From contig WIUZ02000017.1 in assembly GCA_015956445.1 (NCBI GenBank), forward strand, positions 496,001 through 560,000: a stretch of DNA of 64,000 nt, given 5' to 3'. Of this stretch, positions 37,217 to 49,300 are shown in pieces. The DNA comes from Thelephora terrestris (lineage: Eukaryota; Basidiomycota; Agaricomycetes; Thelephorales; Thelephoraceae). The first letter of the stretch is position 1. Each line of letters begins with the position of its first letter. The notes beneath the pieces were generated by a model. It was not told where the DNA came from. It did not search any database and saw only the letters and a program-made list of their open reading frames with translations. The translations under genes were made by a program, and so were the position numbers.

Positions 37217-37979
37217 CTACCACGACCACATCGGACCCGCATTCCGAAGCGGCACGTCCTCTCGGACATAACCAGCGGAAAATATCCGTTTGAGCTTCCT
37301 GTCTTCGGCCTGCTTTTTGAGTTCGGCCACAGTTTTACCCTCCTTCAGCACGACGGACATCTTTGCCTCTGGGTGAACCTTAACACCCATTCGCCCTCGA
37401 CCTTTGATGTCTATCCGTTTGTGAAAGTTCTCCCCCTTGGTCACCCAAGCCTCAGCTGAGAAGAGTCGTTAGAGCGACGCGTGTAATGTCGAGGGAAGAA
37501 ATTGACATACAAACGATCAGCTTTTCGGGGTTCAAACCCTTGTACGTTACAGCGTGCTTTTTGGCGAGGTTGAGCATGCTTTGGATCCTGGTGCTCACCC
37601 GCTTCTCGCTAAACTTCATTTGAAGGATAGCGTAGTCAATGGGCTTGCCCGCAATCTGTCGCCCGATTTTGTTAAGTTTCCTCTGAGAAATCTTGAAGTG
37701 GGCTGTGGAATATTTATGCTGTAAACGGTGACCGGGGGCTGAGTATCGGAGGTGTGGGGACACTGTAAAATGGGTGCGAACCTCAGTGTACTTCTTCCGA
37801 GGGACGACAGGGGTAGCCAGGGTAGGTTTCTCGGTCTGAGCGGCAGCAGCATCGAATAAGCTTCCTTTGCCCTCCTCGGCCCGCTTCTGTCGAGCGACCT
37901 CGTGAGAAGCCTCGTCCTCCTTCTGGGTAGTGGTAGGGCTGAGTTTATTCGCAATCCAATTGAAAGGATTGTTGAACAT
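37217..37979 (-). CDS. MRPL22: Mitochondrial large-subunit ribosomal protein uL22m
   Basis: The ATG at 37979 begins MFNNPFNWIANKL; the frame is open a little further upstream but only from a TTG. The uL22 core is FKISQRKLNKIGRQIAGKP, then DYAILQMKFSEKR, and after an intron near 37512-37456 (donor GTATGT) SEAWVTKGENFHKRIDIKG and GRGRMGVKVHPEAKMSVVL. The joined phase is correct. uL22 sits at the peptide exit tunnel of the ribosome; the N-terminal extension and the match to fungal mitochondrial forms place it in mitochondria. It is divergent from YOS1 with 335 bases between. Confidence 0.9.
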
Positions 37980-38129
37980 TCTGGGCAACAGGCAGCATCA
38001 GTAAATTATTCAAGGAGATCCTGTCTTTACACACCCCCTACGAGGGATCCATTGTACGTGAGTTGGCGACGCAACCAGCTGAGCCTGAAGAAACCTAGAG
38101 CGTGTCGTCGCGCTCACATTCGCTGAGGA

Positions 38130-38248
38130 CACGTGTCAGTACCCCAAACTACGTGTCAGAGTTGTTTAATTACCGCGACGAGCACAACGACCCAAGGCCT
38201 GCATTGATGCGGAAGAAACGGAAGGAGTAGTAAGTAGCCGACACGTGG
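38130..38248. promoter_or_regulatory. Three ACGTG boxes between uL22m and YOS1
   Basis: ACACGTGTCA at 38130-38139, ACGTGTCAG at 38151-38159 and GACACGTGG at 38240-38248. They share an ACGTG core, typical of bHLH (CACGTG) or bZIP sites, inside a 335-base divergent promoter. Which factor binds is not known. Confidence 0.35.
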
Positions 38249-38314
38249 AACAGGCCTTGAATCTTCTCACCGTCCTTCATACGTTCCAAAGGGCCACAAC
38301 ACTCAGTGACATCG

Positions 38315-38740
38315 ATGCTGTATTTCGGAACGCTTTTCTATGTCGGCGTTTTACTGGTCAACGCTCTGGCAGTCCTGAACGAGGAGAGGTTCCTCGCCAG
38401 AAGTTCGTCATATCGCATTTCACTCAAGCATCCACTCGTCTCATGCATCGCTTGCGAATTCTTACAGTTGGCTGGGGCTCTGCGCAGGCGCAAGCCACCG
38501 CTGCTACATATAACCAACCTTACGGACAGGGCTACGACCAGACGGGGTATGGAGGGCAGCAGGACGTTAGCGTGAAGGCGAGGATTATAAACCTCATTAG
38601 CGCAGTCAGGACTCTAATGAGAAGTGCGTCCTTCCTGTTCACGGCTGCTATCCGTTCTGCTGTGAACTAACTGTCCTGTAGTACCCCTTATAGGACTTAA
38701 TCTGATAATAATCGTGTATGAAATGATCCCCGGTAGTTGA
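38315..38740 (+). CDS. YOS1: YOS1 / IER3IP1 family ER-Golgi transport protein
   Basis: Three exons (38315-38402, 38468-38623, 38682-38740) give 100 residues. The N-terminal membrane helix is MLYFGTLFYVGVLLVNALAV, followed by LNEERFLARIGWG. A Gly/Gln/Tyr-rich middle (YGQGYDQTGYGGQQ) leads to DVSVKARIINLISAVRTLMR and the C-terminal helix PLIGLNLIIIVYEMIPG. This is the Yos1 pattern (yeast Yos1, human IER3IP1). The small membrane protein works with Yif1-Yip1 in ER-to-Golgi vesicle transport. Both introns split at phase 1, each rebuilding an Ile codon. The gene ends 29 bases from the stop of the convergent GILT-like gene. Confidence 0.92.
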
Positions 38741-38769
38741 TTCAAGTGCCCCTCTCTGCATATCATCCA

Positions 38770-39663
38770 TTATTCCCACTCATCCTTGCCCTTGCCTGGT
38801 TTCTTCGGAGTCGTGATGTTGTTCAGTTTTTTCCACGCAGTCTCGATTTGGCGAACAAAGTCTGGGACGGTGTACCCTTCCTGTTTCTCAAACGTCCAGC
38901 ATCTGTACCAATTATCAAAGGCCCCGGGCCCACCTTGCACATCTTCCATTCGGAATCATCGTGTACGCACACGGCTTTGTTGTTGATGGATACCGTGCAG
39001 CTCACCCTGCGGCCGAGTCCTGAGTGTAAATTCGCTGTAAAGAGCCTGGTCACCTACCCAACCCCTAGCTTGATGGTGTCCTCGACATTTTGGAGAAGCA
39101 ATTGCGCCCCTTCCGCATTAATGCCGTCCGCATCCGGTCCAGCACAGTCTCTGATGATCTCCCACGGTATCTCTGCCGCTATGGCACACTTCTGGGCTGC
39201 CCTGAGGTGACCGATTTCTTCCTTTCCTTCTTGGTTTTGGCACATGATGAAGTTCCACCACTCTTGCTGCGAAGTGTATTTGTGCACGCATAGCTGTTGC
39301 ACGTCCCCTGCACAGTCGAGCCAGTCTGAGGAACACCTCACCCCATACTGTTCATCATCAGGCGAGATGCTACGTTGTGCGTTCTTCATGAGATTTGCAT
39401 GGAGTCGCACACAACAAGGATACATACTCTTTGATATATCCAAAACTCATGTTCACTTTGTCTGAGACCTTTTGAAGAACCTCGTCGAAGACAACCTGGA
39501 CGTAGAGAGCATCATCATCCCTTGAAGTAAGGCCCAAATTGACCGGGACCAAGATAGTTTCATTCACGGAAAATACTGCCTGCGACGCGGATGCGATTGA
39601 GAGAATTGGCGATATTAGGGCTAATAGTAAAAGTATTCGTATTCTTGAACTTTCGTAACTCAT
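38770..39663 (-). CDS. GILT-like protein lacking the CxxC redox motif
   Basis: Start at 39663 with a signal peptide (RILLLLALISPILSIASA). The expected thioredoxin-like start of GILT follows as ILVPVNLGLTSRDDDALYVQ. In active GILT proteins the pattern near this point is C-P-D-A-x-x-C; here it reads D-D-D-A-L-Y-V, so both cysteines are missing. Downstream the conserved part is present: CSSDWLDCAGDVQQLCVHKY, WWNFIMCQNQEGKEEIG, AIAAEIPWEIIRDCAGPDAD and the C-terminal CTVSINNKAVCVHD, with a last exon encoding VPDFVRQIETAWKKLNN. It is probably secreted or vacuolar. Several introns interrupt it. The family call is mine from these landmarks; a thiol reductase function seems unlikely for this copy. 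Confidence 0.78.
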
Positions 39664-39746
39664 GGATAGGCCGTCGAGGGGCGGAAGAGAGGGAGGAAGA
39701 GCCGAAGAGGGGGACATTACATAATCAACCCAATTGACCTTGTGCC

Positions 39747-40571
39747 TCAGTGGCCAGCCCACGTCCGCTTGGCATCGGGGTCATTGCTCGGCGGCTCAAA
39801 GTATTTGCACCGGGCTCGAAAGGCTGAATAGGACAGTGATAAAGGCGCGAGGAAAAAGCAAGTGATGCAAGTTTCATACCGTTCGCTGATCTCTCCCGAA
39901 CAATTCCCTCCACGGTGCGCTCATTGAGCAATTGCCTACGCTGAACATAGAAAAATCGGATATAACAGATTGTAAGAGCGCAAGATCTGACAGAACAAGA
40001 GCACAGCACGAACCTTGATATCTGCCGAGTATGATTCTGCTAGAGTCTTCCGCCGAACCCGTGGGTCAGCGCCATCAGCTTCGTCGGCGAGACGTTTTGT
40101 CTCTTCGTATGATGTGTCCAAAACGTCTACGCAATAGTTGATGATCCGGGTGCGGCGATTCCAATTAGCTGACCGGCCGCCGCGAATGATGAGTGAGCGT
40201 GTAGGGGTTTTGGGCGTCAGCAGGGGGGTCCATAGTTACACGAAAGATGTACACACGGACCGACGAGTTCGCGCCACACTTGGAGACACGCTTGATCTTC
40301 TACGGTGCCCTTCCCGGTGAGACCCGCGCGATCCATGTCTCTGTACTGGGCAATCGTCCTGTTCAGTCGCATCGTAATCGAGTCGTCGAGTTTTCTGTAC
40401 TCCTTCATAAGATCTGTCGAAGCAGGCGTTCAGGCGTGTGGGTTGGAAATAATAACCGCAAGGAATACCCTTGAAGAGGGAGATGTTATGACATGTTGAA
40501 GCATCAACGTGAACCGTCAGCGTCGGCACGGGGGCTTGGATTGCGAGGCTGCCTAGTGGAGGGGATGTCAT
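39747..40571 (-). CDS. MIX23 / caffeine-induced death protein 2 family
   Basis: Start at 40571 (MTSPPLGSLAIQAPVPTLTV). Exon 1 ends with STCHNISLFK; the next gives EYRKLDDSITMRLNRTIAQY and ACLQVWRELV; later exons give DTSYEETKRLADEADG, RRKTLAESYSADIK and RRQLLNERTVEGIVRERSAN. The last exon, FRARCKYFEPPSNDPDAK, ends the protein. The spacing of Cys-x12-LDD, CLxxW and the late FxxRC matches the Cid2/MIX23 family, small cysteine-containing proteins imported into the mitochondrial intermembrane space in yeast. About 170 residues. It lies 83 bases upstream of the GILT-like gene on the same strand. Confidence 0.75.
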
Positions 40572-43500
40572 ACGGAGTTCGCCGATCGCCTGCCGGCATT
40601 ATCAACTGCTTTGATCCGCAGCGATCGTGGCGACGCCGGTCCTTGGGCCTTGGCCCCGGCCGTATCCCGCATCCCGAATCAACTTGAAGCTCAGTGACAC
40701 GCTGCAGTACAGTTTTCCAAAACAAGCACCCCAGGATTGAGGATACTGAAAGAGGCAGTACTACGCTTGCACCCTCATCAATCCAGGCACATCACCAGGG
40801 ATGGAGCCTGTGCTGACTTGGCCATCAAAGGCCGGTGGAACAACCTGATAACTGGGATAAGTAATCCCGAAGGGCTTACATCGTAGAATTGGATTTGGCA
40901 GGTACCCTCATAACACGTGGTTCCAACAACTACCCTTGGCCGAAGGTGTCAGATGTTCATCTGAATGCCGGATCATCATGACACGCGTGGTGGAAAACAT
41001 TGAACATTTCAGGTTCGACGGGACAAATTCCGCTGTGCCACAGGAGGCCATTATGTTTGAATAAAGTTTGTCGCGAAAAAAAAAGTCACACGGATACCGT
41101 TCTGATCTTTTGTGCAGAGCCCCCGGTGGGCGGTTCCTTCGCCTTTGAATCTGGGTTTGAGAGCGGGCCCATACACGGGACGACGTAACAGGGGTCGGAG
41201 CGGCTCGCGCTCGAAAGATAGTTCAGCTGCATCGTCCGGTCCGGGGTTTTCTACCGGATACATTGTTCGGATGGGGGACCCTAAGAGGCAAGGGACACCC
41301 ACTCCCATCCATGAAATCATCTATGACCTCCTGGATGGTTCGTCTGTAGTCGAAGTCCAAGCAACGTCGCAAGATCCCCACGGGGTAGAGGATTAACAGA
41401 CAGCTGTGCCGTTCACCCTCCGCTGGAGCAGATATGGCGAGGAAACAAGAAACCCCGTCTAAGTTCCTTTCGCTGTCTGATACACCTAATGCCCAGTGTC
41501 AATGCTACAAGCTATGTCCCCGCTGGAAACAAGTCTGAGGGGAAGGGGTACTGATCCAATATCAGGATAGGTCTCCGCGACGAAAGTACCGATGACGGGA
41601 GAGGTCGTCTCTCACGTAGAGCAGGCTCTGGCCTTCGCCGTGTCTAGCTTGTCGATTTTTACGCGACCAGCTTTCCGCGAAATCATCTGCTGGTTCCAAC
41701 GAGCTGGGCTGTGTAGCAAACGGGATGCAATCGCAGTACCCTGTATTCGAACTGACACATCAAAGGGATGCAAGATCGCGGGGGATCCAGTCAATAGCCC
41801 CACCACATCGTCTGTGTGTCATCCACCATTATCCGCGACGGGTTTTGTGAGGTCGGCCCGGCCTTTGTGCTGGGAGCGCTTGCACGGAAGAGCGTCTTAC
41901 ATTCACAGTATACCGCACGATCATTGACTTAAACTTCAAGGGGAAGAAGCAAAGTGATGTTCATGGCCAAGTTTGTGATGAAGATCAGAATTCATTGTGC
42001 GCGCGAATCAACCTCGTCAGTTTGCAAGCTACGTCCAGCCGGGTCGGTCGGGTTGGTGCGCGCATCGGCTGAGAGCAGCAGGAAAACGTAAGAACTCCTC
42101 AGCCAAACACGATGGATCCTTCAGCTGAAGTCAAGCGATGGCCTGAAATGGAAGAGCGAGGAACAGGAGGGAACAGGTCAGTCGCCGGGTGAGGATTCCC
42201 TGGATTCCATCACGTCATCACGACAAGTGGTTACCGGTTACCGGTAAGGCTGGAAACCCAGCCTCAAATTCAGAGTGGGGGGTATTACCGGTGACGTACC
42301 GGGTATCACTACACCAGGAAGCTTACTCTTTAAATTGTCGCTGGCACGCTTCTCCCCTTTCGGAACCGGCGACGAGGCCAGGGCCGGATGCAGCTCGTGG
42401 TCTGGGTTCGGTCGACCAAACCGGAGTCATCCCCTTCCCAGATGGCGCTATCTGAAATGGCCGATACTTGTTTCCCGCACGTCCTGGTGCTACACTGAAT
42501 CAGCTGATTCACCTCCCGCTTATGTGGATGCCTCGAAACCTACATCTTTGTCGCTCTAATAGTTTCTACCAGAGAATAGCCGACTGTTGACCGCATTCAT
42601 TCGCCCCGTGTTTCGTGCCCGTCTTCGCAATCGTGCCAGGGCATCGTTTAGGAAATGTCAAACTGCATTTCGATCGGATTTACGTCCGGTGCAGAGTAAC
42701 CCTGTCTGATTGACGAACGTCCTCCTCGATTTAGATCAGCCTCGAGGCAAAGCATTCTAGTATGTAATACGCACCCCTGGACCCTTCCATACTCGTGTCT
42801 GCGCTCCGAGTCGCATGGCTCCACTTCTGTGGTACACCCAGCGAGGCTCGCTCGTTGGGTCGTTTCCCCTTCATCAGTTGGCGCAGATAATGACTCTGAA
42901 TTCAGCGACCATCAGGATACTGGTACAGTTCATTTAGCCGCCGTGGCAAGCTTCCTTCATCTGCCACTGCCAATGGATATCATAACGCGATAAGACTGAA
43001 TGACTTGCTCTGTTTCCCGTTCGGGTCATCACGACGACAGGCTCGGTGAGATCCTGACACCAGATAAACGTTCGTCTTAGGTCAGGTACTATCCTTTTCG
43101 GAAATGACTGGGAATGATGCAGAGTATGTGGGATCAGGAGTTGCCATGTACAATCGGGATCCGTACCACCCCATTTAGAAGACGGGGAGCTGTCCATATC
43201 GGTGTGTCACTGTGGTGATGTTTGCCGCCTATGTTTGCTTAGCCTCCCAGAGGATGACGTTGATGAAGGGCTGAAGGTTTTACCGGCGTTCCAGGCCTGG
43301 CGTTGGGCCCATGTATCAGGATTCTATGTATGTAACAGATAAGATTTCCGACAATCTGTCCTTCGGGTCACCGCTGGATCCAGTTGTCGGCTGAAACGCG
43401 TTAAGATCCTTTGGAGGGTGGAGAGATCCGGAATTTCTAGGACTAATTAGTGACGGTGCCTATCTTCACATGCGGAGCCAGGAGCACGACTTGAACTTAG

Positions 43501-45168
43501 GAAAGCATAACCGAAAGGTAAGTGGAATTGAGACGGCGGCCGTCTCTATGGAGGCAAACACTGTGGATATTGCAGTACTGGTGATGGGCTAATGATTTTC
43601 TTTTTCGTAGACAATGGGAAACGTCAGTACTGAGAGACCCTGAAGCGAACGGAGAGTAAGAGTAGCTGGTGTTTAGTAAGTACACACTGATGCACGCCGG
43701 ATGAGTGCGAATCCTTCCCACAGTGAAAGTGGTAGTAGGCAACAATCAGATCACCCCCGTTTGTTGGCTTTGCAGCCAACGCTCCGTAAGCGCTACCAGA
43801 TGAAAGTCCTACCATTTACCTCATGACGCTGCTCGAGGCGCGCCCATGCCTTTGAAGCACTCGATACAGAACACGATCAAAGCACTCTCAGAAGACCACA
43901 GCGGTGCTCCGATCAGGGTGGCAAATAAAGATGCCTTTTGATCTGTAAGCGATGGTACCGGATCCCTTGATCGACCGGACACCCTGAACTCTAAAGATCT
44001 AATGGCTTGTATGACAGAAACGAAACACAACAAACTTCATTGGACACAGATCCGCACGGCCGGCAGTGCTTAAGAAAATGCATGCATCGTAAAGTCCACT
44101 TTGACGACGGAGGGGGAGAAGTCAATTAGTTAGTGTGTACTAGTACGTTATAGTAAGATATATCAATATACAGGGCAGCGGATTAACGTAGCTGATTGGC
44201 AGGAGGGGGAGAAGTCGATTAGTTAGTATGTACTAGTAGGTCCTATGATATGCCAATATACAGGGCCGCGGATTATCGTAGCTGATTAGCAGGGGGTTTG
44301 AACTAGATAACGTCGTCATAAAATATTAACGCGTCAACGCGCAATGTGCGTCTGTAACTTAGCGGCGGCTGACAAGAATTATCAGCATCGGACGAAAGGT
44401 AGGATGCGGAAACCTACAAGTGCTCTTCGACATGTCTCTTCATGGAATCACGGTTTTGGTGAGTAACCCCACATGTGTTAGGACTACGAAACGTGCACCG
44501 ATACGCAGGAATGCTCGGGATCCATTGCACAACTGAGTTCCAGGGGACATGGGGGGCGGTGGCGATGATTGGCGGGTTTGGAGTCTCCACCACCACTAAA
44601 TGCCTACCGTCAAGTTAACATGCGGGACAAGGGATGAGAAAACGTAAGAGATACGCACTCAGCAGCGTATAAATGCCCCCAACCGTCCGTTGCATTTCTA
44701 TGATCGTGACATTAATACGGCAGAGTGAGTGTGTGCGATATGGCAAAACTCACAATCCTCGAGACATTCTTTTTGATCTGCGAGAGTGGGTGATTCTGGA
44801 GCTGGGTGCTGACTTCATCTTTCGAAGCCTGCCCCTTTTCAACCATTTTTCCTACCAGCAAGATCTGCTATCACCGGTTCAGCATTCCTGTGGCGAGTGA
44901 CCAAAGGTTTGGGTAGCGTTACTGCTATATGTATACTGTACACTGAAAACACCTGGAGATGATGTTTCTTCGCAACGGGACGCCCCTGCGTAGGTCCCGA
45001 GTACCCGGGTGATGATGAAGGACGCCGCTATCACTTACCTTATGAGTGGACGTGGAAAAAAACCAGCGTGGACTTTCAGATTCAGTGGCAAGTGATTCGT
45101 CTGCGACGACAAAAGCTGCCATTACAGAGTAAGCGGCGAAACGATATACAGCGCATGGAAAGATACAA
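40572..45168. other. Gene-poor region of 4.6 kb
   Basis: No gene can be supported here, in contrast to the dense packing on both sides. Open stretches of 60-110 codons occur in all frames; none shows a recognisable family. Two are worth noting: 44596-44414 (minus), where a CxxxxxxxC and MKRHVEEHL suggest a single C2H2-like finger, and 41396-41112 (plus), which contains KRQGTPTPIHEIIYDLLDG without a known match. A 93-base tandem duplication lies at 44109-44292. I see no transposase, reverse transcriptase or long terminal repeat. It could be an ordinary long intergenic region or an eroded transposon. Confidence 0.4.
44109..44292. repeat. Tandem duplication, unit about 93 bp
   Basis: Copy 1 (44109-44201) starts GGAGGGGGAGAAGTCAATTA and ends GTAGCTGATTGGCA. 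Copy 2 (44202-44291) starts GGAGGGGGAGAAGTCGATTA and ends GTAGCTGATTAGCA. Copy 2 is three bases shorter; the difference lies in the middle, between TACTAGTA and CAATATACAGGGC. Other differences are single bases. No open reading frame runs through it. Confidence 0.85.
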
Positions 45169-45998
45169 CTACTCAAGGAATGGATTTCCCGAGCACGGAC
45201 CATCATGGTTGGTACACATGTTGTGGTTCTGAGGAATGATTGGTTTGGAAGTGTCAGTGAAAAGCGTGCGCCTCAGAGGTTTCATGGGCCTGTGCGAGAT
45301 GCCTTCGGCTAGGCTTTGGAGATTGGCTACTAAGTGATCAATCTCCATTTCCTCTCCCTCCCCTTCTTCCTCTAGCGCTTCTTCCACTTCATAATCGTAT
45401 CGGCTGCGCTTTTTGGGGGACGAAAATGGAGAGGGAGTCCAGTGTCTGAGTACTCGACGATTGATGTCGCGAGAGGACTGGAATATCTGTGCTGTTTCCG
45501 CCACACCACCGCCAAGGTCTGCGCGCTCGTCCTGAAGGAGCTCTGCGCGATCGGTGGAGTAGCCCTCCATAACACCTAAAATCTGTTTGACTCCGTAGAC
45601 CACGAATGACCCTGAACTTACTCTTACGAACTCGTGCTGCCCGATTTCGGAGAAGTGCCCTGAGCTCTTCCGAGACACTGAAACGGCGTCAATGATGCCG
45701 GCCCTTTGTTGATTAAGCAATGGGTCATACCCATCGTTACGCGTCGAGGCATCAACGACACAGCGTGAATCGAGTGTAGTTTCAGTCGGTAATCGTTTGG
45801 AGGGCGACCCATCCATAACGGTCCTGTCAGTGATCAAGAGAGGGCGGTTCCGGACACGTGGCCTTTACTGCCTCCGTCAGGTCCACTTTCAATCGAGCTG
45901 TCAAACTGGGCGTCGAGCTGCCTCGGGGATAGTAAGGCGTTCAGTGCGTAAACTGCCAGTCGGTCTGGTGGTGTCTGCGGCGGGGTTTGTGTGTTCAT
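45169..45998 (-). CDS. Hypothetical protein
   Basis: A plausible gene start at 45998 reads MNTQTPPQTPPDRLAVYALN and, through an intron with donor GTTTGACA and acceptor CTGACAG, continues into TVMDGSPSKRLPTETT. The main exon runs on to about 45169, coding for SSRDINRRVLRHWTPSPFSS, an acidic patch (EVEEALEEEGEGEEMEIDHL) and MKPLRRTLFTDTSKPIIPQN. The total is about 235 residues. It is partly disordered, with a basic SPKKRSRYD next to the acidic patch that could be a nuclear signal. No family is recognised and the splice choice is a guess. The 3' end could extend through another exon. Confidence 0.45.
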
Positions 45999-46376
45999 GA
46001 CGGCGAAGTCATGATGCGTGTGGGCTCACGAGGACGGTGACCCACAGAGTCGGGCCGGTTTGACTGCTTAAACGTACAAGAACGCCTAATATGGTGGCAG
46101 CCACAGGCTCCAACTTGCTTCCTCTCCAAAAGAGTACAGTGAGATTGAACGAACATCATGAGACTTTTTGACCTCTTTTCCCTGTATAACTCGAAGCTTA
46201 GAGGGCCTATAGGGGCTACCCTTCGTATTGTGCGTTCCGATGTCGGCGATCACTGCACGCGAGATTGCCGCGGCAGAGGCACACGTCCAATACACAGAAC
46301 TTTCCCAGCGACCTCTTTGTCGCCCCCCGCAACATCCAGCAGGGGGAGATCCCTCAACTTTTTTTTTGGCAAGCAG

Positions 46377-49300
46377 ATGTTGGCTCACGGTCCTCATTCT
46401 TGGCTTCCAGTATTCTTCGCAATCTGTTTTTCGTTGCCGACCCGGTCCGCGATCTCCACCAGCACACCAACGCCCCCGCTCCAATGGCTCAATATAACTC
46501 AATTACTGAGTGGTCCAGGCGCACCGCCCCTCAAGGGTGCTTCCTTAGGTTATGATGAGTCGACTAGAACATTGCTAGTGTTCGGAGGCGAGTCTGAGAG
46601 TGGATTTCCGACGTCAACAACTTACCTGTACGTCTCGTGCCTGTGTCCCTGTACAACCGAAGCTGACGCGTATCGTACTTGCAGTCTCAACTTGAACTCC
46701 CTCATCTGGACCGTCCCGACTCCCCCGACTGGTCTCGACGGCGCGCCATCACCCCGCAGTGGGGCGATTAGTGGATTCGATTGGGCCGCAAATCAACGCC
46801 AATGTCACCTCGTGATAGGTGGCCGTGACTCCAATGGAAATGGGCTTTCTGATGTTTGGGTCTGTGTTGGAAAAATCAAGTTACCGCCGGGGTTTGGCTG
46901 ACTGGCATGTTCAGGAATACGATTTCCTTGATCAATTTTGGGCGTCAGTTACCCTCTCAACAGGTGGTCCATCAGGCCGGTGGGGGGCCGCGGGCGGCAA
47001 CGATCCCCGGGTGGCCTACCTTCCAACCTCTGGTCTGAACAACTCCTTTTACCTCGCCGGTGGGCAAGACCAAAACTCCATATCCCCTTTGTCCGACGTG
47101 TGGAGACTGAACATATCGGGGACACTTTCGCCTAATAACCCCACTCAAGTGTCTGGGAGCTGGGACTCTCTATCTGTCTCCACTCTCCCCTCCCTCCAAG
47201 GCCCTGCTGGGACTGTCATATCCCAAACGATCATCACGGGTGGTGGGTGCGAGGCGACCTCGCCTGCAAATACTGATAGTGCGTGTGCTGTTGGGGATTC
47301 CTTCATCATCAACACCTCCTCGCGGAGTTCCATCAAACCAGCTTCATGTTCTGCTCCCCGATACGAGGGGGTTATGGTTCCTAATTTGAATAGTGCTTCT
47401 ACAAGTTTCGGCTCTCAGGTCTTTTTGCTATTGGGTACATTTAACACCAGTTTGTGGGATGACGGCAATGGCTTGTCAAGAGGCGAAGTCGTATGTCACC
47501 CTTCGCATATTCACCCCTTACCCCTGTAACCACTGAGTATCTTCTACCAGGCAGTCCTCGACACCAGCACCGGGTCTTGGACCAGGATCTTACCAGCGGG
47601 CGATCCCAGCTCTACTTCCCCGTACCCCAGCCCCCGCAGCGGCGCCTCTGCCATCGCGTATCAAGAAGCTCTGATAGGCCAGTCAAGGACCAGTGCATCA
47701 GACATAATCGTGTTTGGTGGACAAGACGAAAATGGAGAGTACTTATCCGAGGTCTGGCTTCTCCGTGCATATAATGGGGTCATTACGAAGTCCGGTGACC
47801 AGTCATGGGGAGGCTATGGGAATGGCCAACTTCAATCTGGTTCAAACGCCAGCGGAACGGGAGTGACAAACACGTATCTGAGCACTTGCGCAACGCAACT
47901 AAGCCCTGACGTCCCTCCACCGACATCGACAAGTACTCCCGCTCCTACTTCCAGTGGAACTATCACTACTGCACACACATATAACGTTAGCATCATTCAT
48001 AAAATATTGGCACCCCTCTCCATCGCTTTAGTGTTTCCTTTGATCCTCTTCTACCGCCTTTCTTCCCCATCCCTGAGATCACCAGCGGAACCTCCCCACA
48101 AACCCTCACCTGTACCAATCCTGCTAATTTCCGGTTTTCTTATATTTGGTCTCGGTATCGCTGGTCTTATCTCTTCCTTCACTTCCATCTCGTACGATTC
48201 TTCTCTCGTCAGGCGCGGAAAGGTGCCCCTACACCTTCGAACAGGACATGGAATCGCTGGGGTTGCGCTCGCTGCAGCTTTCTATGTCATCATCCCTATT
48301 GGTTTTCTCTATTCACTCTGCATGCGTCACCGCTCGGGTCGACGGAATTCACTCTCACGGGACGAAGCCGAAAAATTATCAGCAAGAAGTCCTGCCCTCA
48401 GTACCACGATCTTGGAGGGCCTTCCTGATCATCCGCCTTCTGCTAGCCATTCACGGAGCCAATCCAGTACTGGACTCCTTCAGTTCTGGAAGCGTAGCAT
48501 GGATCACAGCACTCCCGCTGATGTTGACAGTGACGAATTCGGTATAAGAGATCCCCCGTCCCCGTCTCCCCGACCTTCAAGAGGGTTTGAGATCGTGAAC
48601 CGACCGAAGAACGCTCAGAGGGGTAGCTCACATAGCACGAGCGGCCTTCTCGATCATAGTCCTCCTCGGGCGGCCGCCTATATTCCGATGCGACTGGGGG
48701 ACATCAGTTGGTTAAACCGGCGGCGAATGGTCAACACCGTGGTATGTATGTGTTGTAATTTTTATCGCAGGGTATTCACGGGATTTCGATGCGTCTAGGG
48801 CGACCTCGACTTCGCCCTCACACAGATTCCGAGAACACCAGAACCCCGGACTTCGACCCCGACGCATGGCCTATTCAACAGGGGTTCGGCGGCCAGCGCT
48901 CACCTGTTCTCCCTCCCCCCTATCAAGTATCCGTCACTGCCTGAGGTTGCTTTTCGCATAATCTTCCACGCTTTGCTCCTCGCACTCTGTATACTCAGCC
49001 TTTATCAGCTGTGGAATGGGGGCTCAAGAACTGGATTTTTAGTATTCCTCGTGTTCACCCTTGGCTCTTACGTCGCGATGGGTGTCTTCGCCTGGCTAGG
49101 TTGGCCAAGTGATTCAATCCTCACTGTAACGCTCTCCCGATTACGAGCGCGACCCCAAACCCACCATGTCAACCGCCCGTTTCAATCAGATTCGATGCCT
49201 ATGTCTTCGACGTCGCCTGAACCATCGCTGCCGTTCGTCTCCGATCCCCGTGGTCCTTACCTCCATTCTCCACCATTCAGGACAGCTCAAGAGGATGAAT

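Noticed and set aside
3722-40571. A functional cluster of secretory-pathway genes
   Set aside because: PDI, OST1, YOS1 and others are separated by unrelated housekeeping genes on both strands. Chance spacing explains it.
43600-44033. A possible small membrane protein (stretch LSSGSAYGALAAKP)
   Set aside because: The glycine-rich stretch recalls TMEM14 or proteolipid proteins, but neighbouring exons do not give the expected helices and frames break at once.
44100-44300. Possible CRISPR-like or satellite array
   Set aside because: Only two adjacent copies of a 93-base unit, no spacers, and the genome is eukaryotic.
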